Shown: in pieces, positions 19,696 through 31,728 of the stretch
How positions within the stretch are numbered: the first letter of the stretch is position 1
How the letters are laid out: every line of letters starts with the position of its first letter
From: Beta vulgaris subsp. vulgaris
Lineage: Eukaryota; Streptophyta; Magnoliopsida; Caryophyllales; Amaranthaceae
DNA length: 64,000 nt
Assembly: GCF_026745355.1 (NCBI RefSeq)
Contig: NC_079209.1
Coordinates: 29,871,347 to 29,935,346, forward strand
Reading direction: 5' to 3'
Position numbers and translations under genes: made by a program
Notes under the pieces: generated by a model
Seen by the model: only the letters and a program-made list of their open reading frames with translations
What the model was told of the DNA's origin: nothing
The model's database searches: none

Positions 19696-22600
19696 TTACA
19701 GGTTCTTTTTGTGCTTCCCATGCTTTTCCTTCAGTTTCTCAGCCTTCCCACTTACGACACTACTTTGGTTACTGACTGACCCTTCTTCGGCACTGCACAT
19801 TTGAGACTTCAACCTGAACCCCAACTTCCGAGAAACGTTACCCCAAGTGCCCGACCCCGACCCCTTTACTCGACCTAACTTTTCAATCTCGTTTCTCATG
19901 TTTGAGCACTCCATCTCAAGTTCAGAAACTCGCATTCTCATGTTATCCATTCCAACCTTAAGAACCTGATTCTCTCTCACTGCTGTAACCCAACCTCCTC
20001 CTTCATTGGATCCAACCATGCCGCTTCTCAACTGTCTTGAACCTTCAAGATTCTCAGAAACCAGAAAACACCCAGCAATCGAATTTCTTAGCTGCAGCTG
20101 CTCAAAGAACAGAACTTGTACTATTATTCTTAGGGGTAGCCTCTCATTCTGGGCAGCGTGAGTGCAAGCTTCCAAGGATAGTTTCTGACAGTCCATTAGC
20201 CTGCAGAGTTGTTCTCTTTCTGACTCGGATAGCCAAGGGTGTGACTGCAGATTTCAAAATAATCATTAGATTAATATTCTAATTAGACCTTTGAATGAAA
20301 AAACCTATAACTGATACATTGGTATTATCACAAAATTACCTTTAGATAGATGTCAATGGCACGATAAAGACCATCATCCAAAGGTCTTGCGAACTCAGGA
20401 ACAGCTGCAGCAAGGGCTTGAAATTTAGGTAGCTTGAGATTAATATCAGGTGCCACCTCAGCAAGGTATCCATCGATCAATTTCGCAACCATTGTGATAG
20501 GAGTCAAAGAAGGTGAAACTATCAATTGATCATCATCAATGGAGCAAGGGGAATCATCACCATTAGCCTGATCCATGGTCAAAAAGTGCTCAAGAATCCT
20601 TTGTATACAATCCACATTATACAGTGTCTCCATTGAATAGGAGAAGTTAGGCATCAGAAGATCTTCTAAATTCGCTTGATCAAGCTGCATTCCGACTCTC
20701 TTCTCCAAGCTTGATATGCATGTTGTGTCTGCTCGAAGTATCATGGCTGTTCGAAGGAGACCGAAGAGGAACTTGGTTGAAACGAGTCCTTTGTGCACAG
20801 GAAGCAATTGGTCAATCTCTTCAACCAATAACTTCTGGTCATGTTCTGAAGGTGGACTTGCCATAGGTGGAGGCCCAAGGCGGGAGCTGGAATCACCTGC
20901 ACCCTGTCGTCGGTTCAACCCAGGTAGATATCTTTTAGCATAATAAGCAATAGAACCAGAAATGATTTCTGGCTTAATCCCCCTAGATTCCATGGCTAAT
21001 ATCAGCCTCTTGTAAAGAGGGAAACTCAAAATTGACACATCATCATACCACCAATCCGTGCTCGATTTTTTAGGTCTAGCCCCTGTGCTGATGCCATTCC
21101 ACAAGACACTGCCACCAGGACTTTGCATTGGGCCACCGCGCTCCACAACAGGCCAGCCAAATAGATTTGGGTCAGTGCTTGCCTTGACAGCCAATGCTTC
21201 AATACATCTCTTTGTAATGTGGAGTTCATCAGCATAGGAAAGTATGTCATCACAGGTTTGAAGAGCTCTCAAAGACTCTTTCCAACTCTTAAGAACCACT
21301 TGATTCAGGAAAGTTTCTGTTTGAAAGATTAAATTGCCTTCTCCATACTCCTCAGTCATCTCAAGATGTTCAGCAGCACAACGCAAGTATACAACATTTG
21401 AGGCTGTAAGTTCAAGTTTAACCCCATAGCAGAATTTGGCAACAAGTTCAAACATTTTAGCTCCACCAGGCAAATCACTTATGCTTATAACAGAACCCTC
21501 TTCTCCTTCATCGGCTTCTGCAATTAATCTTTCCATGACACCACTCCGTGAAAGTAAAGGAAACTGCAGCAGAATGAATTTTACAATTGGTCAAGCACTA
21601 CTAAATGTAAAAAGGTTTCTTTTGGGGGCTTATTTCTCTCTTGAGTGCAATTTAATTATAATATATAAAAACAGACTTAAAAAGCATAAACAAAGAGAGC
21701 TCAGACCCACCAAACCCTCAAACTCACCAGTCACCAGGATTACTCATATTTGATGACTCCAAATAATGAAGAGAAATTTTATTAAGAAGATCATGAAGCA
21801 AAACATACAATAAATAGGTAAAGAGGTTTTCCCTTGAAGTTCACAAAGTATACGATAGAATAAAGACATCAGTGCTCATATAGCCTAGTCCAAGTCGCAA
21901 AGATTGCATTTAGCATGACTGCATAAAGCACAGAGCCAGAATATGCAAGTATTGTGACTGGAAGTATCTTCTTTACTTTTATTATTCTGTGGACGAGTGC
22001 ATAATAACTTCTTGGGTTCTGGGCTGATCACGTAATTTCTTAATACACTGTTCACACCTCTGATCTCACTAATTGCATAGAGCATTAGTTGGGCAGGGAT
22101 AGAGGATTGGAACTATGAGCTTCCGTATTTGGGAGATCAAATGAAAAGTTTTCAGCAACGAAGCAAATTTGGGCATATACAGACGGGTAAGGTCTTTAGG
22201 ATATTAATAAAAAAATTTAGGAGTCACAATGGAATGACTCATAAGTCAGACAATGTCAATACTGATATTTACACCTTCCTGATATATGATGCAATGATGC
22301 ACATAATGAAATGAGAGGTATGACAGCATATGATGCCAAAGGTCTCAGTTATCCTAAACCAAGCTGGCCTAATTATGGCTTATTCGTTTCCTGTAATACA
22401 CCCTGAGGACCACAGCTTGAACTCGGAGCTAACTTGTGTGACATAATTCTTTGTTGCACTAATTCACAAGTAATTTGCTAAGTATATCAATAAATAGAGG
22501 CTAAAACCACACAACTCTCCGTCTTGAGTCTTTTCACGCCGTAGTATAAAAACCCGAAAAACGAGTAGGTCTCATCCCAAGCCTACCCCAAGCTCATAAG

Positions 22601-25466
22601 CTCTCACGAGTTCCGGGTGGTCTTAGTAATTTTATACCGCGACAACCGATGCCGTCTTATCTTAATAACTTAACGGATATCACATTTGAGATCGCAAAAA
22701 TATTATTTCTTCATTGCACCTTCAAGCTAAAGAGATCCTTTCATGTTGCAAAAATGAGGAGAAAGGAAATAGATAGGATGGGTTTCACTAAAAACTTGTA
22801 GTTTTTTTTTTCAGTCTAGTAATAGGATCTACACTTTGATTTTGTTGTTGACTGGTTGTGGACCTGAATATTCCACATCTCTTAGCTTAACTTTGTCTGC
22901 TGACTGGTGAATTTAAACGCGTTTGCTATTTACAAGGTTGAAAAAAAAATTTGACATCTTGTACACATCATGCCTGACTTTAAACTCACATTATGGAACC
23001 AGTATAGAACACAAAAATAATTCTGAAAGCTTCAAGTTAACAACAAACAATAAATGCTTCCTCCACCAACAAAAAGTTTTCACAATGACTTTGTGACTTG
23101 AATTAACAATGTGGCAACTAAATCTCGATAAAGATATTAATGACATTGATATAGGTTTATCCATAGAGATTCTTCTAACATGAACCCCTATTTCACACAA
23201 ATAATGTCAAATTTTTGAACTAAAAATTTCTCTAAAATAAGACATGGAGAAGTTGTTAAAACAAACATATTATAAACAATTAACAGTTGCAATCTCGCAA
23301 TTCATGTCATAAACATTACAAGTTCAAATGCTGTTTTAACTGGTTGATCACTGGCAGGTCAAATGCATATGCATAACAAGGGTTTACCAAAAGACAAATT
23401 ATAAAGAATTAATAATATTTTAACACTTTAAAGAGGTGTGAAAGTGTGAATGGTTGAGTACCTTGTGGAGATGGAAAGTTATCTCTTCAACCTCAACAAC
23501 AATATCACTTGGAAGACCAGTTGTGCAAAACCTGTAAATGATAAAAGTGTAATATTATATAGTAAAATCAGGGAAGAAAATATGATTCATACAGGAGACC
23601 TATGAGTGCCTGAGTGGCGACTAGTGCTCATAACAATAACAAGATTGTTTAGTGGAGAATTTATCAAACTAAAAACAAGAATAAGCATCTCACTGGCATA
23701 CGCAACCATACTAAAGCATACGACAAAGCTTCGTACCACAATGGAGTAACTTCAAAACCCATGGAGGATCCTTTGCAACTGTTCAAAACAAAACAATGGC
23801 ATACATGCTATTTCTTAGACCTATGAGTTGTTCTAAAAAGTTCATCATCTATGACAGTGCGGCTTGACGGAGAGACTATCAATTCCAAAGGTCTCTCCAT
23901 TCCAAACATTGACCTCTCTCTTACATCACCAATGGCTCACCTTTGAGCACACTGGAAAAAAAAAGTCTGATCAACTAATTTTCATTGATATGCATCGTTC
24001 TGGCAGATTTTCATCTCATAATTTACAATTTCTTCACCACTTGTGTCAGAGAACCAATTACTAGCATGAGTTCCACCACTACAAGTCTACAACCGTTAAT
24101 TCATCCACGCCAAACAGCTTAAACTTGTACAGAGATATGAGTGTCAAATATAGGTACCTATTCACCTGTTAGACACATTATAGTACACAAATTTGGACAC
24201 AAATATACTATCCACCTAATTTTAGAAGAATCATACAAGTTAGGTTACTCCAACACCTTCATTTACCTCAAACATCACATATTGTGTCATGTTGTGTCTG
24301 ACACGACACTTCACTTGGATACTTCATTTTAAACTAAGTACTTTTTTTTTGTACAAAATAGACGAGTGGGATACTTGGACACCCGTATCCGAGTAAACAC
24401 TTAATGCATGTCTGGGTAACATAGCTTATAGGTACTTTTCAAATTACAAGTACTTATACACACATACTAGATAGAATATTTTGCTATTTCTTGTGAAAAG
24501 TGTAATCTCAAGTCCATTCCGTATATGTCACAGATGTATCCCCTCTTTCTCTATCTTTTTAGATATTGTCTCTACGAATATGTGATTAAAAATAAGTTAG
24601 GTGTCTGCATAATAATCATAAGTCCTTTGCCATCTACATTCTAAGGGATCGCTTGGTTCACTACTTTTGGATTTTAAGAAACGGAATCAATTACCGATTC
24701 CTTTTTTTCTTGTTTGGTTCAACCCCTCATCAATCCATTACCATTACTTGATGGTAATGGATTCCCCCAATTTGTTACCTTCCCTCCCCCTCAAGTAACA
24801 AAATCCATTACTTGAAGTTAATGATTATCCTTCATTTCCATTCCTTGACTTGAACTAAACACTCAATAAAAGTAATAATTTTTGTTACCATTCCCCTCCT
24901 CTATTTGTATCCATTCCCTTTCCATTCCATATCTTGAACCAAACGACCCCTAACTATTCAAGAGCATCATACTGTAAGATATTCAATATGAGATGTTACT
25001 TTTTAACAACATAAGCTTGAAACTGCAAATTGCAACTTCATTTTCGTCACATTTTAGCATTGACTTTGCCGAGAATGACTTGAAGATAAATAACGAGAGC
25101 AACATCAAATTGTGACCGTCTCTTAACAGCATTTGTATCTCTAACATTGAGGTAAAATCTATGTATAGTAGAAATTTACAACATTGATGGCGAATCTTAG
25201 CGTTTATACAGGTCAAATATCCAATACATGACTTACAAAAACAGAAACATACTTTGCATATTGAACACTGCATCCCAGAAACACAAATTTCCAAAGAATA
25301 AATGCTAAAACATATTTTTACAGTAAGAAATTCAGACATTAGAACAATTAAATAACATAGAATAGTGAAAGTCGAAAATAGAAATTAGAGATCAGATTAA
25401 AACATACCATGCCTGCCCTTTTCTCTGAAATGCATCAATCTTGGATCCCAATTTCACACAAGCCAT
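19696..25466 (-). CDS. BTB/POZ and NPH3 domain protein (NPH3/RPT2-like family)
   Basis: Members are thought to act as plasma-membrane-linked adaptors in blue-light or auxin-transport signalling, some as substrate receptors of CUL3 E3 ligases; the target here is unknown. Four coding exons join in frame: 25466-25408, 23531-23462, 21563-20340, 20244-19696, all with GT/AG junctions, giving 633 aa, normal for the family. The N-terminus [20 protein letters not shown] leads into a BTB domain (residues about 25-130: [42 protein letters not shown]). The NPH3 domain (about 200-480) includes [40 protein letters not shown] and [19 protein letters not shown] coiled-coil stretch (about 530-570) and a basic tail ending KHKKNL follow. 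From memory the closest Arabidopsis protein is At1g30440. The frame is intact. Intron 1 carries a MITE. Confidence 0.95.
21564..23461 (-). other. Intron 2 of the NPH3-family gene
   Basis: A 1.9-kb intron with no recognisable element ends. Minor open frames inside it are chance. Confidence 0.8.
24645..24950. mobile_element. Tourist-like MITE in intron 1, 306 bp
   Basis: The ends are GGGATCGCTTGGTTCA and, inward from the right, GGGGTCGTTTGGTTCA. TAA is duplicated at 24642-24644 and 24951-24953. It lies wholly within the first intron, so it need not disturb the protein. Confidence 0.88.
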
Positions 25467-26678
25467 TTTTTCTCGATTATCAACCACAAACTTTTTAAAC
25501 CCAGGAAAACTAAAACTCAAAAGCTTGAAATTTTCAACCAAGTTTCTCAAAACATCAAAAGAAAGAGAAAAATGTAGCCTCTTTGTTAAGCAACTCAACC
25601 TCAAATTCAACCCTTAATTGCCCAAAAAAAAAAAAAAAAACCTACATTCACTGAAAATTCAGCCTTCAATGTAGCAATTTCATGAGTAAATCAACTATTA
25701 CACATCAACAAAAACATTAAATCATAACCCAGTTCATTACTTTCACAGAAGAAACTCCTCAAAGAAGGAAACCAACCCAAATCTACCAAACCAAAACAAA
25801 TCAACAAAAAAAAAAATTATAGAAATAAAGAGCAAAACAGAAGAATTAGGTCAACTCCTCAAAGATTCCTCCCTAAAATTAAAAACCCACCACCCAAAAC
25901 CAACAAAGAGTTGTTTTTGTTTATACAACTAAGACTAGAAGAACAAGGGTAAGAAGATTCCAAAAATTGGACCTTAAAAAAGGGAAATTTAATCATTGCG
26001 CATTATAATAAAAGTGAAGAGTTTCGCTGTGATTTTTTGTGGTTTTCATGTGAAAATTAAAGGAAAAATAAGGGTAAAGGAGCGCCATGAAAGAGTGTAA
26101 TAATTGTACCACGGAGGAAAGGGAGGGACCCAAAGCTGTGAAAAGGGTGATTATTATTTAAGTTGAACATGCGTATTTATGGCAGTTCTTGAAACTTACC
26201 ATTTTCTCATTAAGTATTAACCCCAAAACTATTTGCTTATGACTTTTGAGTGTTGAGTGAGTGAGCATGTGGGTTGTTTTGCCTTCAGAAGTACTCATGT
26301 TTTTCTCGAGATTAGATACTGAGATTCTTTTAACTAGGTGTGTAAATTCGTCTATTTTTACTGTATCCCGTTTTTACTCCGTCCAAATTTTGCTTGTTTG
26401 CCGACTGCCGTGTTAATAACTCCAATGCATGACTTAAAACATTTTTATGAATCACCATTATATTCCTCGCAATTTCAAAAAGCGCCCTATTTTTTGAGTT
26501 TAAATTTTATATACTCTTATTCAATGTTTTTTTTATTATAATGTGTGTTCTTTTAAACATGAGATATAAAAAATAACATGAATATTGTGAATCCAAAAAT
26601 AATCTATTTATCTTTTATTTATAGTTGGTATCCTCTGACAAATAAACTTTTTCCATGTTCGTGATTATAGTGTCCCAC
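25467..26678 (-). promoter_or_regulatory. 5' UTR and promoter region of the NPH3-family gene
   Basis: This is the 1.2 kb upstream of the start codon on the minus strand. A-rich and CT-rich leader-like stretches occur at 25600-26100. The region is placed by position; I cannot point to a firm TATA box or start site. Confidence 0.4.
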
Positions 26679-27103
26679 TAAGAGCATCATTAACCATGAG
26701 TGAAAAACAAGAATCATGAGATGAATGAAAAAAAAGGGTCTTAATCATGATTGGAAAAAAAATCATGTGTTGAATGGGAGTGATTGGGGCAAAAAAATGG
26801 GATGGGGTGAGTGAAATGGTGATCAGGCGTGGGAGTGGGACCCACTGCCTGGTCAGCATTCCACTAATTTTTTTTGCTTAACCCAGCAGCAAAACGCAGC
26901 GTTTTGCTGCTGGATGAGGCAAAAAAACGAAGCCCGCTGACACGCGTGTCAGCGCCAACTGCAGCGTGACATTTGTCACCCACGCCAAATGTCAGCTTCT
27001 TATTGGTTTTTTCAAATATAACCGTTGTAAATTTTACAACGGTTATATTTTAAAAAAATATAAATCAAAAAAAAAATACCAACGGCTCTATTTTTTCGAG
27101 ATC

Positions 27104-27111
27104 TATAAATA
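27104..27111 (+). promoter_or_regulatory. TATA box of the Harbinger-type ORF
   Basis: TATAAATA, 114 bases before the ATG at 27225, followed by a CT-rich leader (CACTTAATTTTCTCC). Confidence 0.6.
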
Positions 27112-27224
27112 GAGACTCATTTTGCTATATTTTCGGCACACTTAATTTTCTCCATCTTCACTAAATTTCTTCTCTTTGTTCAAACTCTTCTTCCATTGCT
27201 CTTTATTTTCAAATTCTTATAATT

Positions 27225-27305
27225 ATGGATCCTAATCATCCTAAATCAACCCCAAAATTACTAAAAAAACCAAATGACTATGCAACAAAATCGCTTAATT
27301 AGCTC
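27225..27305 (+). pseudogene. N-terminal piece of the Harbinger-type ORF1
   Basis: Starts ATGGATCCTAATCATCC (MDPNHP) and runs up to the copia insertion, where the target duplication AGCTC falls. The frame already meets a TAG two codons before the junction. The remainder of the protein is at 38391-39069. Confidence 0.6.
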
Positions 27306-28428
27306 AGTAAGTGCAAGAGACACTCAAGAGGGGGGGTGAATTGAGTGTTTGTCCGAATGTTGCAACTTTTTCGATTAATGTAAGAACAGTAAAGAAACAG
27401 TTCTTTAGCAGCGGAAATAAAAGCGATGAATAAACAACACAAGGATTTAACGAGGTTCGACTTCAAATAAGTCTAAGTCCTCCACTCACTCACTCTTTTA
27501 TTAATCAACTCAGAAAAACAAAAGAATTACACTCAATCACTTATGCACCTATGCACAAGATGATTCCCCAAGTTCCACCTATGGAAGTTCGACTCAACCA
27601 CCAACTATGATGGTTCAAATGAAGTTAATCCCTGATCAACTTCCCCAGCAACTTGAACTCACAGGATGCTCAAATATAACAAGTTTTTTTCTCTCACGAA
27701 CAAAACAGCCTAATATGCTAGAATGAGAGTAGTTTCTGATCTATGTGGATTAGGGTTTATGCAGGTTTGAATCCTTGAGAGAGAATACTTTTGCTAAGAG
27801 AATGCTCAAAAATTATCGTGCAAAAGCTTAAGGTTTGAATGCTAGCAGAACTTCTTAAATAAGCCTTTGGTAAGTTAGTGTTACATGATGTTATGAGAGT
27901 ATACTTTCCTCGGAAGTATGGAAATTATTCCAAGGAAAATATACTCAGTATAATATCATATAATACACTTACCATACTTAAGAAATTATGTTCGCATAAC
28001 AAACCATGCATCCGTGTATTTTGAAAATCAATTTTACGCGGAAAGAAACTTTCCTAAAATACGAATGCAATAAGTCTTAGAGGACTGGTTCAGATCTGTT
28101 CCCAGATTGTTCCAATCAACCAAGTTTTACTTGTAGTTGTGTATGACAAGTATCCAATGTTTCTTGTCATCCACAACTACCTCATCTCTCAGTTTCAAAC
28201 CTTTATAGTGCATTAAAACCTTTATACCATTACATTGCATCTAAGACCTAAAAGCTACAACTTGATCTTGGTCTTCATGCAATTCTTCAAGACTTGGCTT
28301 CACTAGCTTCGTCTTTCTATCCATTGAACTCGTACTTTGGCACCTACACATGTAAACAGAAACATACATGCAATATAATAGTTAATGTGGTTTGTCATCA
28401 TTCAAAACTCAAAATAGGGAACATAACA
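27306..28428 (-). repeat. 3' LTR of the copia element
   Basis: Lies next to the polypurine tract. It contains 45 or so bases (CTTTTATTAATCAACTCAG...) missing from the other LTR, where a short ACTCA repeat marks the deletion. Confidence 0.93.
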
Positions 28429-28446
28429 AATTCCCCTTTTTTGATG
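28429..28446 (-). other. Polypurine tract of the copia element
   Basis: On the minus strand ATCAAAAAAGGGGAATT precedes the LTR start. A second, similar tract (GCCAAAAGGGGGAAGC) lies at 28897-28912, farther inside. Confidence 0.75.
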
Positions 28447-28896
28447 ATGACAAACCCTGAAGTTCATCCTGCAAATAATAACATTAGTTTTGGGAACTTT
28501 TTTCAAACAAATTGAATTCTTAAGATAAGAACTCAAAGCATTGGTTTCGTACTGTTCCTGCAGATTAAGCATCATTTACAAGTACACCAGTTCATAACTA
28601 ACTGACATCAGTTTAAGAAAGAGTTTCTAAGTACCATAGGCAAATACTAATTAGACTCAGAGCTCTTAGACTTAAACATGCATCCGCAAGAAGAACATCA
28701 GTAGTGTTCAGACTTATTTCTAAGTCATTAGGGTGAAAAGAAGTAAAGTGCTTTGAATACACTCAATTCCAAACCACTTCTGTCTGTCACCACTAACAAG
28801 GCCTCAGCCTTGTTCTAGTTGCTGCAACACACACGTTATAGCACCAGATCTACTTCCCCTAAGATTAGGTGGAAAAGATCACAGAACTTCACACCT

Positions 28897-28912
28897 GCTT
28901 CCCCCTTTTGGC
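28897..28912 (-). other. Second polypurine-like tract
   Basis: On the minus strand the sequence is GATGCCAAAAGGGGGAAG, similar to polypurine tracts of plant copia elements, and it lies 470 bases upstream of the one used. It may be an internal priming site or a relic. Confidence 0.5.
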
Positions 28913-29204
28913 ATCATCAAAATAAATCAAGGGTACAATCAAAGGAACATAAAATAAGCAGTAGATAACTACTAAGTCAAGCCAAATAGGCAGCTCAGAC
29001 AGCATTTTAGGGATGCTGATGCTACCAAAGTTCCTGCAGAGTACCAAAAGCTACTTGTCCTAATTAAGAGTTATTACAGACCAGTAATAGACCAAATTAC
29101 AGAAGATCAATTATTTTTGTAATTTGGGAAAGGGAGATAACCAGATAGAAAGTTTAAGGAAAGAGGGGTTAGCAGCAAAAGATAATAAGAAGAAAAAAAA
29201 TAAA

Positions 29205-31169
29205 TCAATCAGCTCCAGAGTCATTTTCAGTCCCATCATCTTCCTCCTCAAGGTTCTCGGAAGCATCTTCTTCTTGTGCTTCCTCCTCCTCTTCTTTTTG
29301 CTCTTCCTCCTCCTCTTCATCATCTTCATCACTAGCAGCATGGGATGACTCATTTTTTTTCCTCGGAATCCTCTCTTCCCTGAATACCAGCCTTGTCAAG
29401 GCGAACCTCAACTCTCTTGTAGGATTCCTGAAGAGCAGTGCAAAGCTAAGTGACACTATTCAGCATATTCTGCATCATCTGATTCTGGTCACTCAACTGC
29501 TTCACCAAGGCATAAGTAGCCTGAACTGATTCCGTACTGGTCCCTGCACCAATAGCATCATCCTTCGCTGTACTTTTCATTTTCAGAACACCTCCTGCAT
29601 ATGACATGCCCTTCTGACCTATAATCTGATTCGTAAGGTGAGACATGGTGCCATAGTCTCCCACCATACGAATTTTCCAATGAGTGAACACTAAGGTCAG
29701 CCATCCTCCATAGGGCAGTGCATGCTTGGCCTTTTCCACACAGCAGATCATGTGACCCAAGATCATAGCAGGGAGAGATTGACGGGAATATGTTCCATGA
29801 GACAGTAAATAAGAAACTGTCCATCAACCTAACACTCATGCGCCCTGTGGCTCTGGGAAACACAATCTTTGAGGCTATGGTATGAAAGATCCTCATGATG
29901 GGCTCCTTAGATGGCCAATGAGGTACCCCTGCTTAGGGTCAGGAGGACCAGTGAACAACCTGGTCTGGATCTGTTCTGTGTAGGCCTTTAACGTGGGCCA
30001 GTTCTCCCTGAGTACTCAGCCAGTCCCTTGTGGGGGACTTTGAGAATGTCAGCCAAACTCTTCTCAGACAAATTAATGGGAGTGCCCTTAACAAAAGCAA
30101 AGTAGGACCCATCGTCCTTAGTATGCAGGTGTTCATAAAATTCCTCAACCAAAGGCATAAACACATCAAGTTCTTTGGCAAATAACACAGACCATTTCTG
30201 AAAATCTAGGGCTTCCTTAACCTCATGCAAGAATTTTGATTAACCCAACTCTTTGCAACAGAAAACCAACCAGTATAGACCTATCCCTCAAATCATTAAA
30301 GGCCAGGGGTAATGACTTACTTTTCTTGGGTTTAGAACCCTCAGCAGCAGCAGGAGCAGACACCTTCCTCTTTTTGTCAGCAGGGAACCGGTCTGGTTCT
30401 GGTTCCTGCTCCATGATCTCTTTGCCTTTAGAAGATTCAGCACTCTTCTTGGCAGCCGTCTTAATCTTAGGGCCCTTGCTAGCACCAGCCTTAACCCTGC
30501 CTTCTTAGAAACTTCCCCCTCAACATCAGCATCGGCCTTCTTTTTCAATTTCTCCACTGGTTTGGGTGAAATTGTAGGGGTAGAGATTTTGGACTTGGTT
30601 GTTTGACTGGTGGTTTGAGGGATTGGGTTTGGTAACCGTCTTTTCAACAGACTTAACCGCTTTTGATGGTGGTTTCTTGGCGGCAACCTTCTTTGCCTTT
30701 TCAATTACAACACCTCCTTCTCAACTTCTTCTTCCTCCAACTCCTGATTTTCCGGTTCTGACTCACCCACTGGCTCCGACTCCTTTTCAGATTCTGACTC
30801 CTCTATCTTCTCCGACTCCTCTGGCTTAGACTCCTCAACCGGTTTTGGAGAGAGAGCCTTTGATTTTGGTGTGACAGGCTTTTTGGGAGTGGTGGTTTTT
30901 GTAATTTTGGTGGTAGCAGGTTTGGTGGGTTTGGCGGTTGATGTGAAGTAACTGCTTTTGTGGTGGTTTTTGGTGTGGTTTGATTTTGTAGTGATGGATT
31001 TTGCAGTGGCTGGCTTCTTTGAAGACCTCCGTATCAGAGGTACTTCTTCTTCTTCTTCAATCTCCTCTTCTACAATCGGATCAACCACTTCCGTTGCTTG
31101 CTTTGTTTCAATTTCAGGAGATTCTTCAACCTCCTTTTCGACCAACCTTGAACTCCTTCTTTTTGACAT
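29205..31169 (-). pseudogene. Extra ORF downstream of copia pol, frame-broken
   Basis: Begins MSKRRSSRLVEKEVEE on the same strand as pol, 560 bases after the pol stop. The first 150 residues are rich in Glu, Lys, Thr and Pro. A lysine-rich part (KKRKVSAPAAAEGSKPKKSK, resembling a nuclear localisation signal) follows in another frame. Then comes a globular part (FYEHLHTKDDGSYFAFVKGT, LADILKVPHKGL) that resembles the 'putative plant transposon protein' domain, which I recall as PF20167. The tail is very acidic (EEEEEEQKEEEEEAQEED). Three or more frame changes break it. Extra 3' ORFs are known in SIRE-type copia; the role of this one is unknown. Confidence 0.6.
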
Positions 31170-31728
31170 GATGAGACTGAATTTACTCTGTTGTGAGCAC
31201 TTGAGAACAAGAAAAGAAAACTTGAACAATTTGTGTTTCAAGATTCCAGAAAGAAAAGAGTAGAGAAAGTAGGGTTTGATCGAAAAGAGAACGCAACTAA
31301 AGAAAACAAAATCAAGAAAATCTGTGATCAAAGATAATGAGAGAAAATAAGGAAAGTATGATCACATGCAAGAATATATATAAGAAGGTAAGAAGAAGAA
31401 AAAAATCAAACGGATATATCCGTTCATCGAAACTGCAGTTGCCTTAATTACAACCGTCACTTCATTTATTTTCCTAATTTGAAATTTGAAAATAAACCAA
31501 GTATTCAGAGAGTAACCGCCTCAAGAATCTGGTTCCCAAGTGGTCTGCAACTGGTCTGTGCCAACTTACCTTTTGAAGACTTATGCTTAAGTACCCAAGT
31601 ACTAAGATGATCAGTTCAGCATCGCACAAGAACTTTGTAAGCCCTAAAAGCAAAAAAATGTACAACTGAAATATATACACAAATGACATCATTTGACAAG
31701 CCAAAGGGAGAAGTCAAGACCTAAGAGC

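Noticed and set aside
22500..22690. Possible SINE in NPH3 intron 2
   Set aside because: A GC-richer block was noticed, but no clear A and B boxes, poly-A tail or flanking duplication could be shown.
29111..29353. Lys/Met-rich frame and its plus-strand Phe/Leu-rich shadow
   Set aside because: Out-of-frame readings of the acidic tail of the copia extra ORF.
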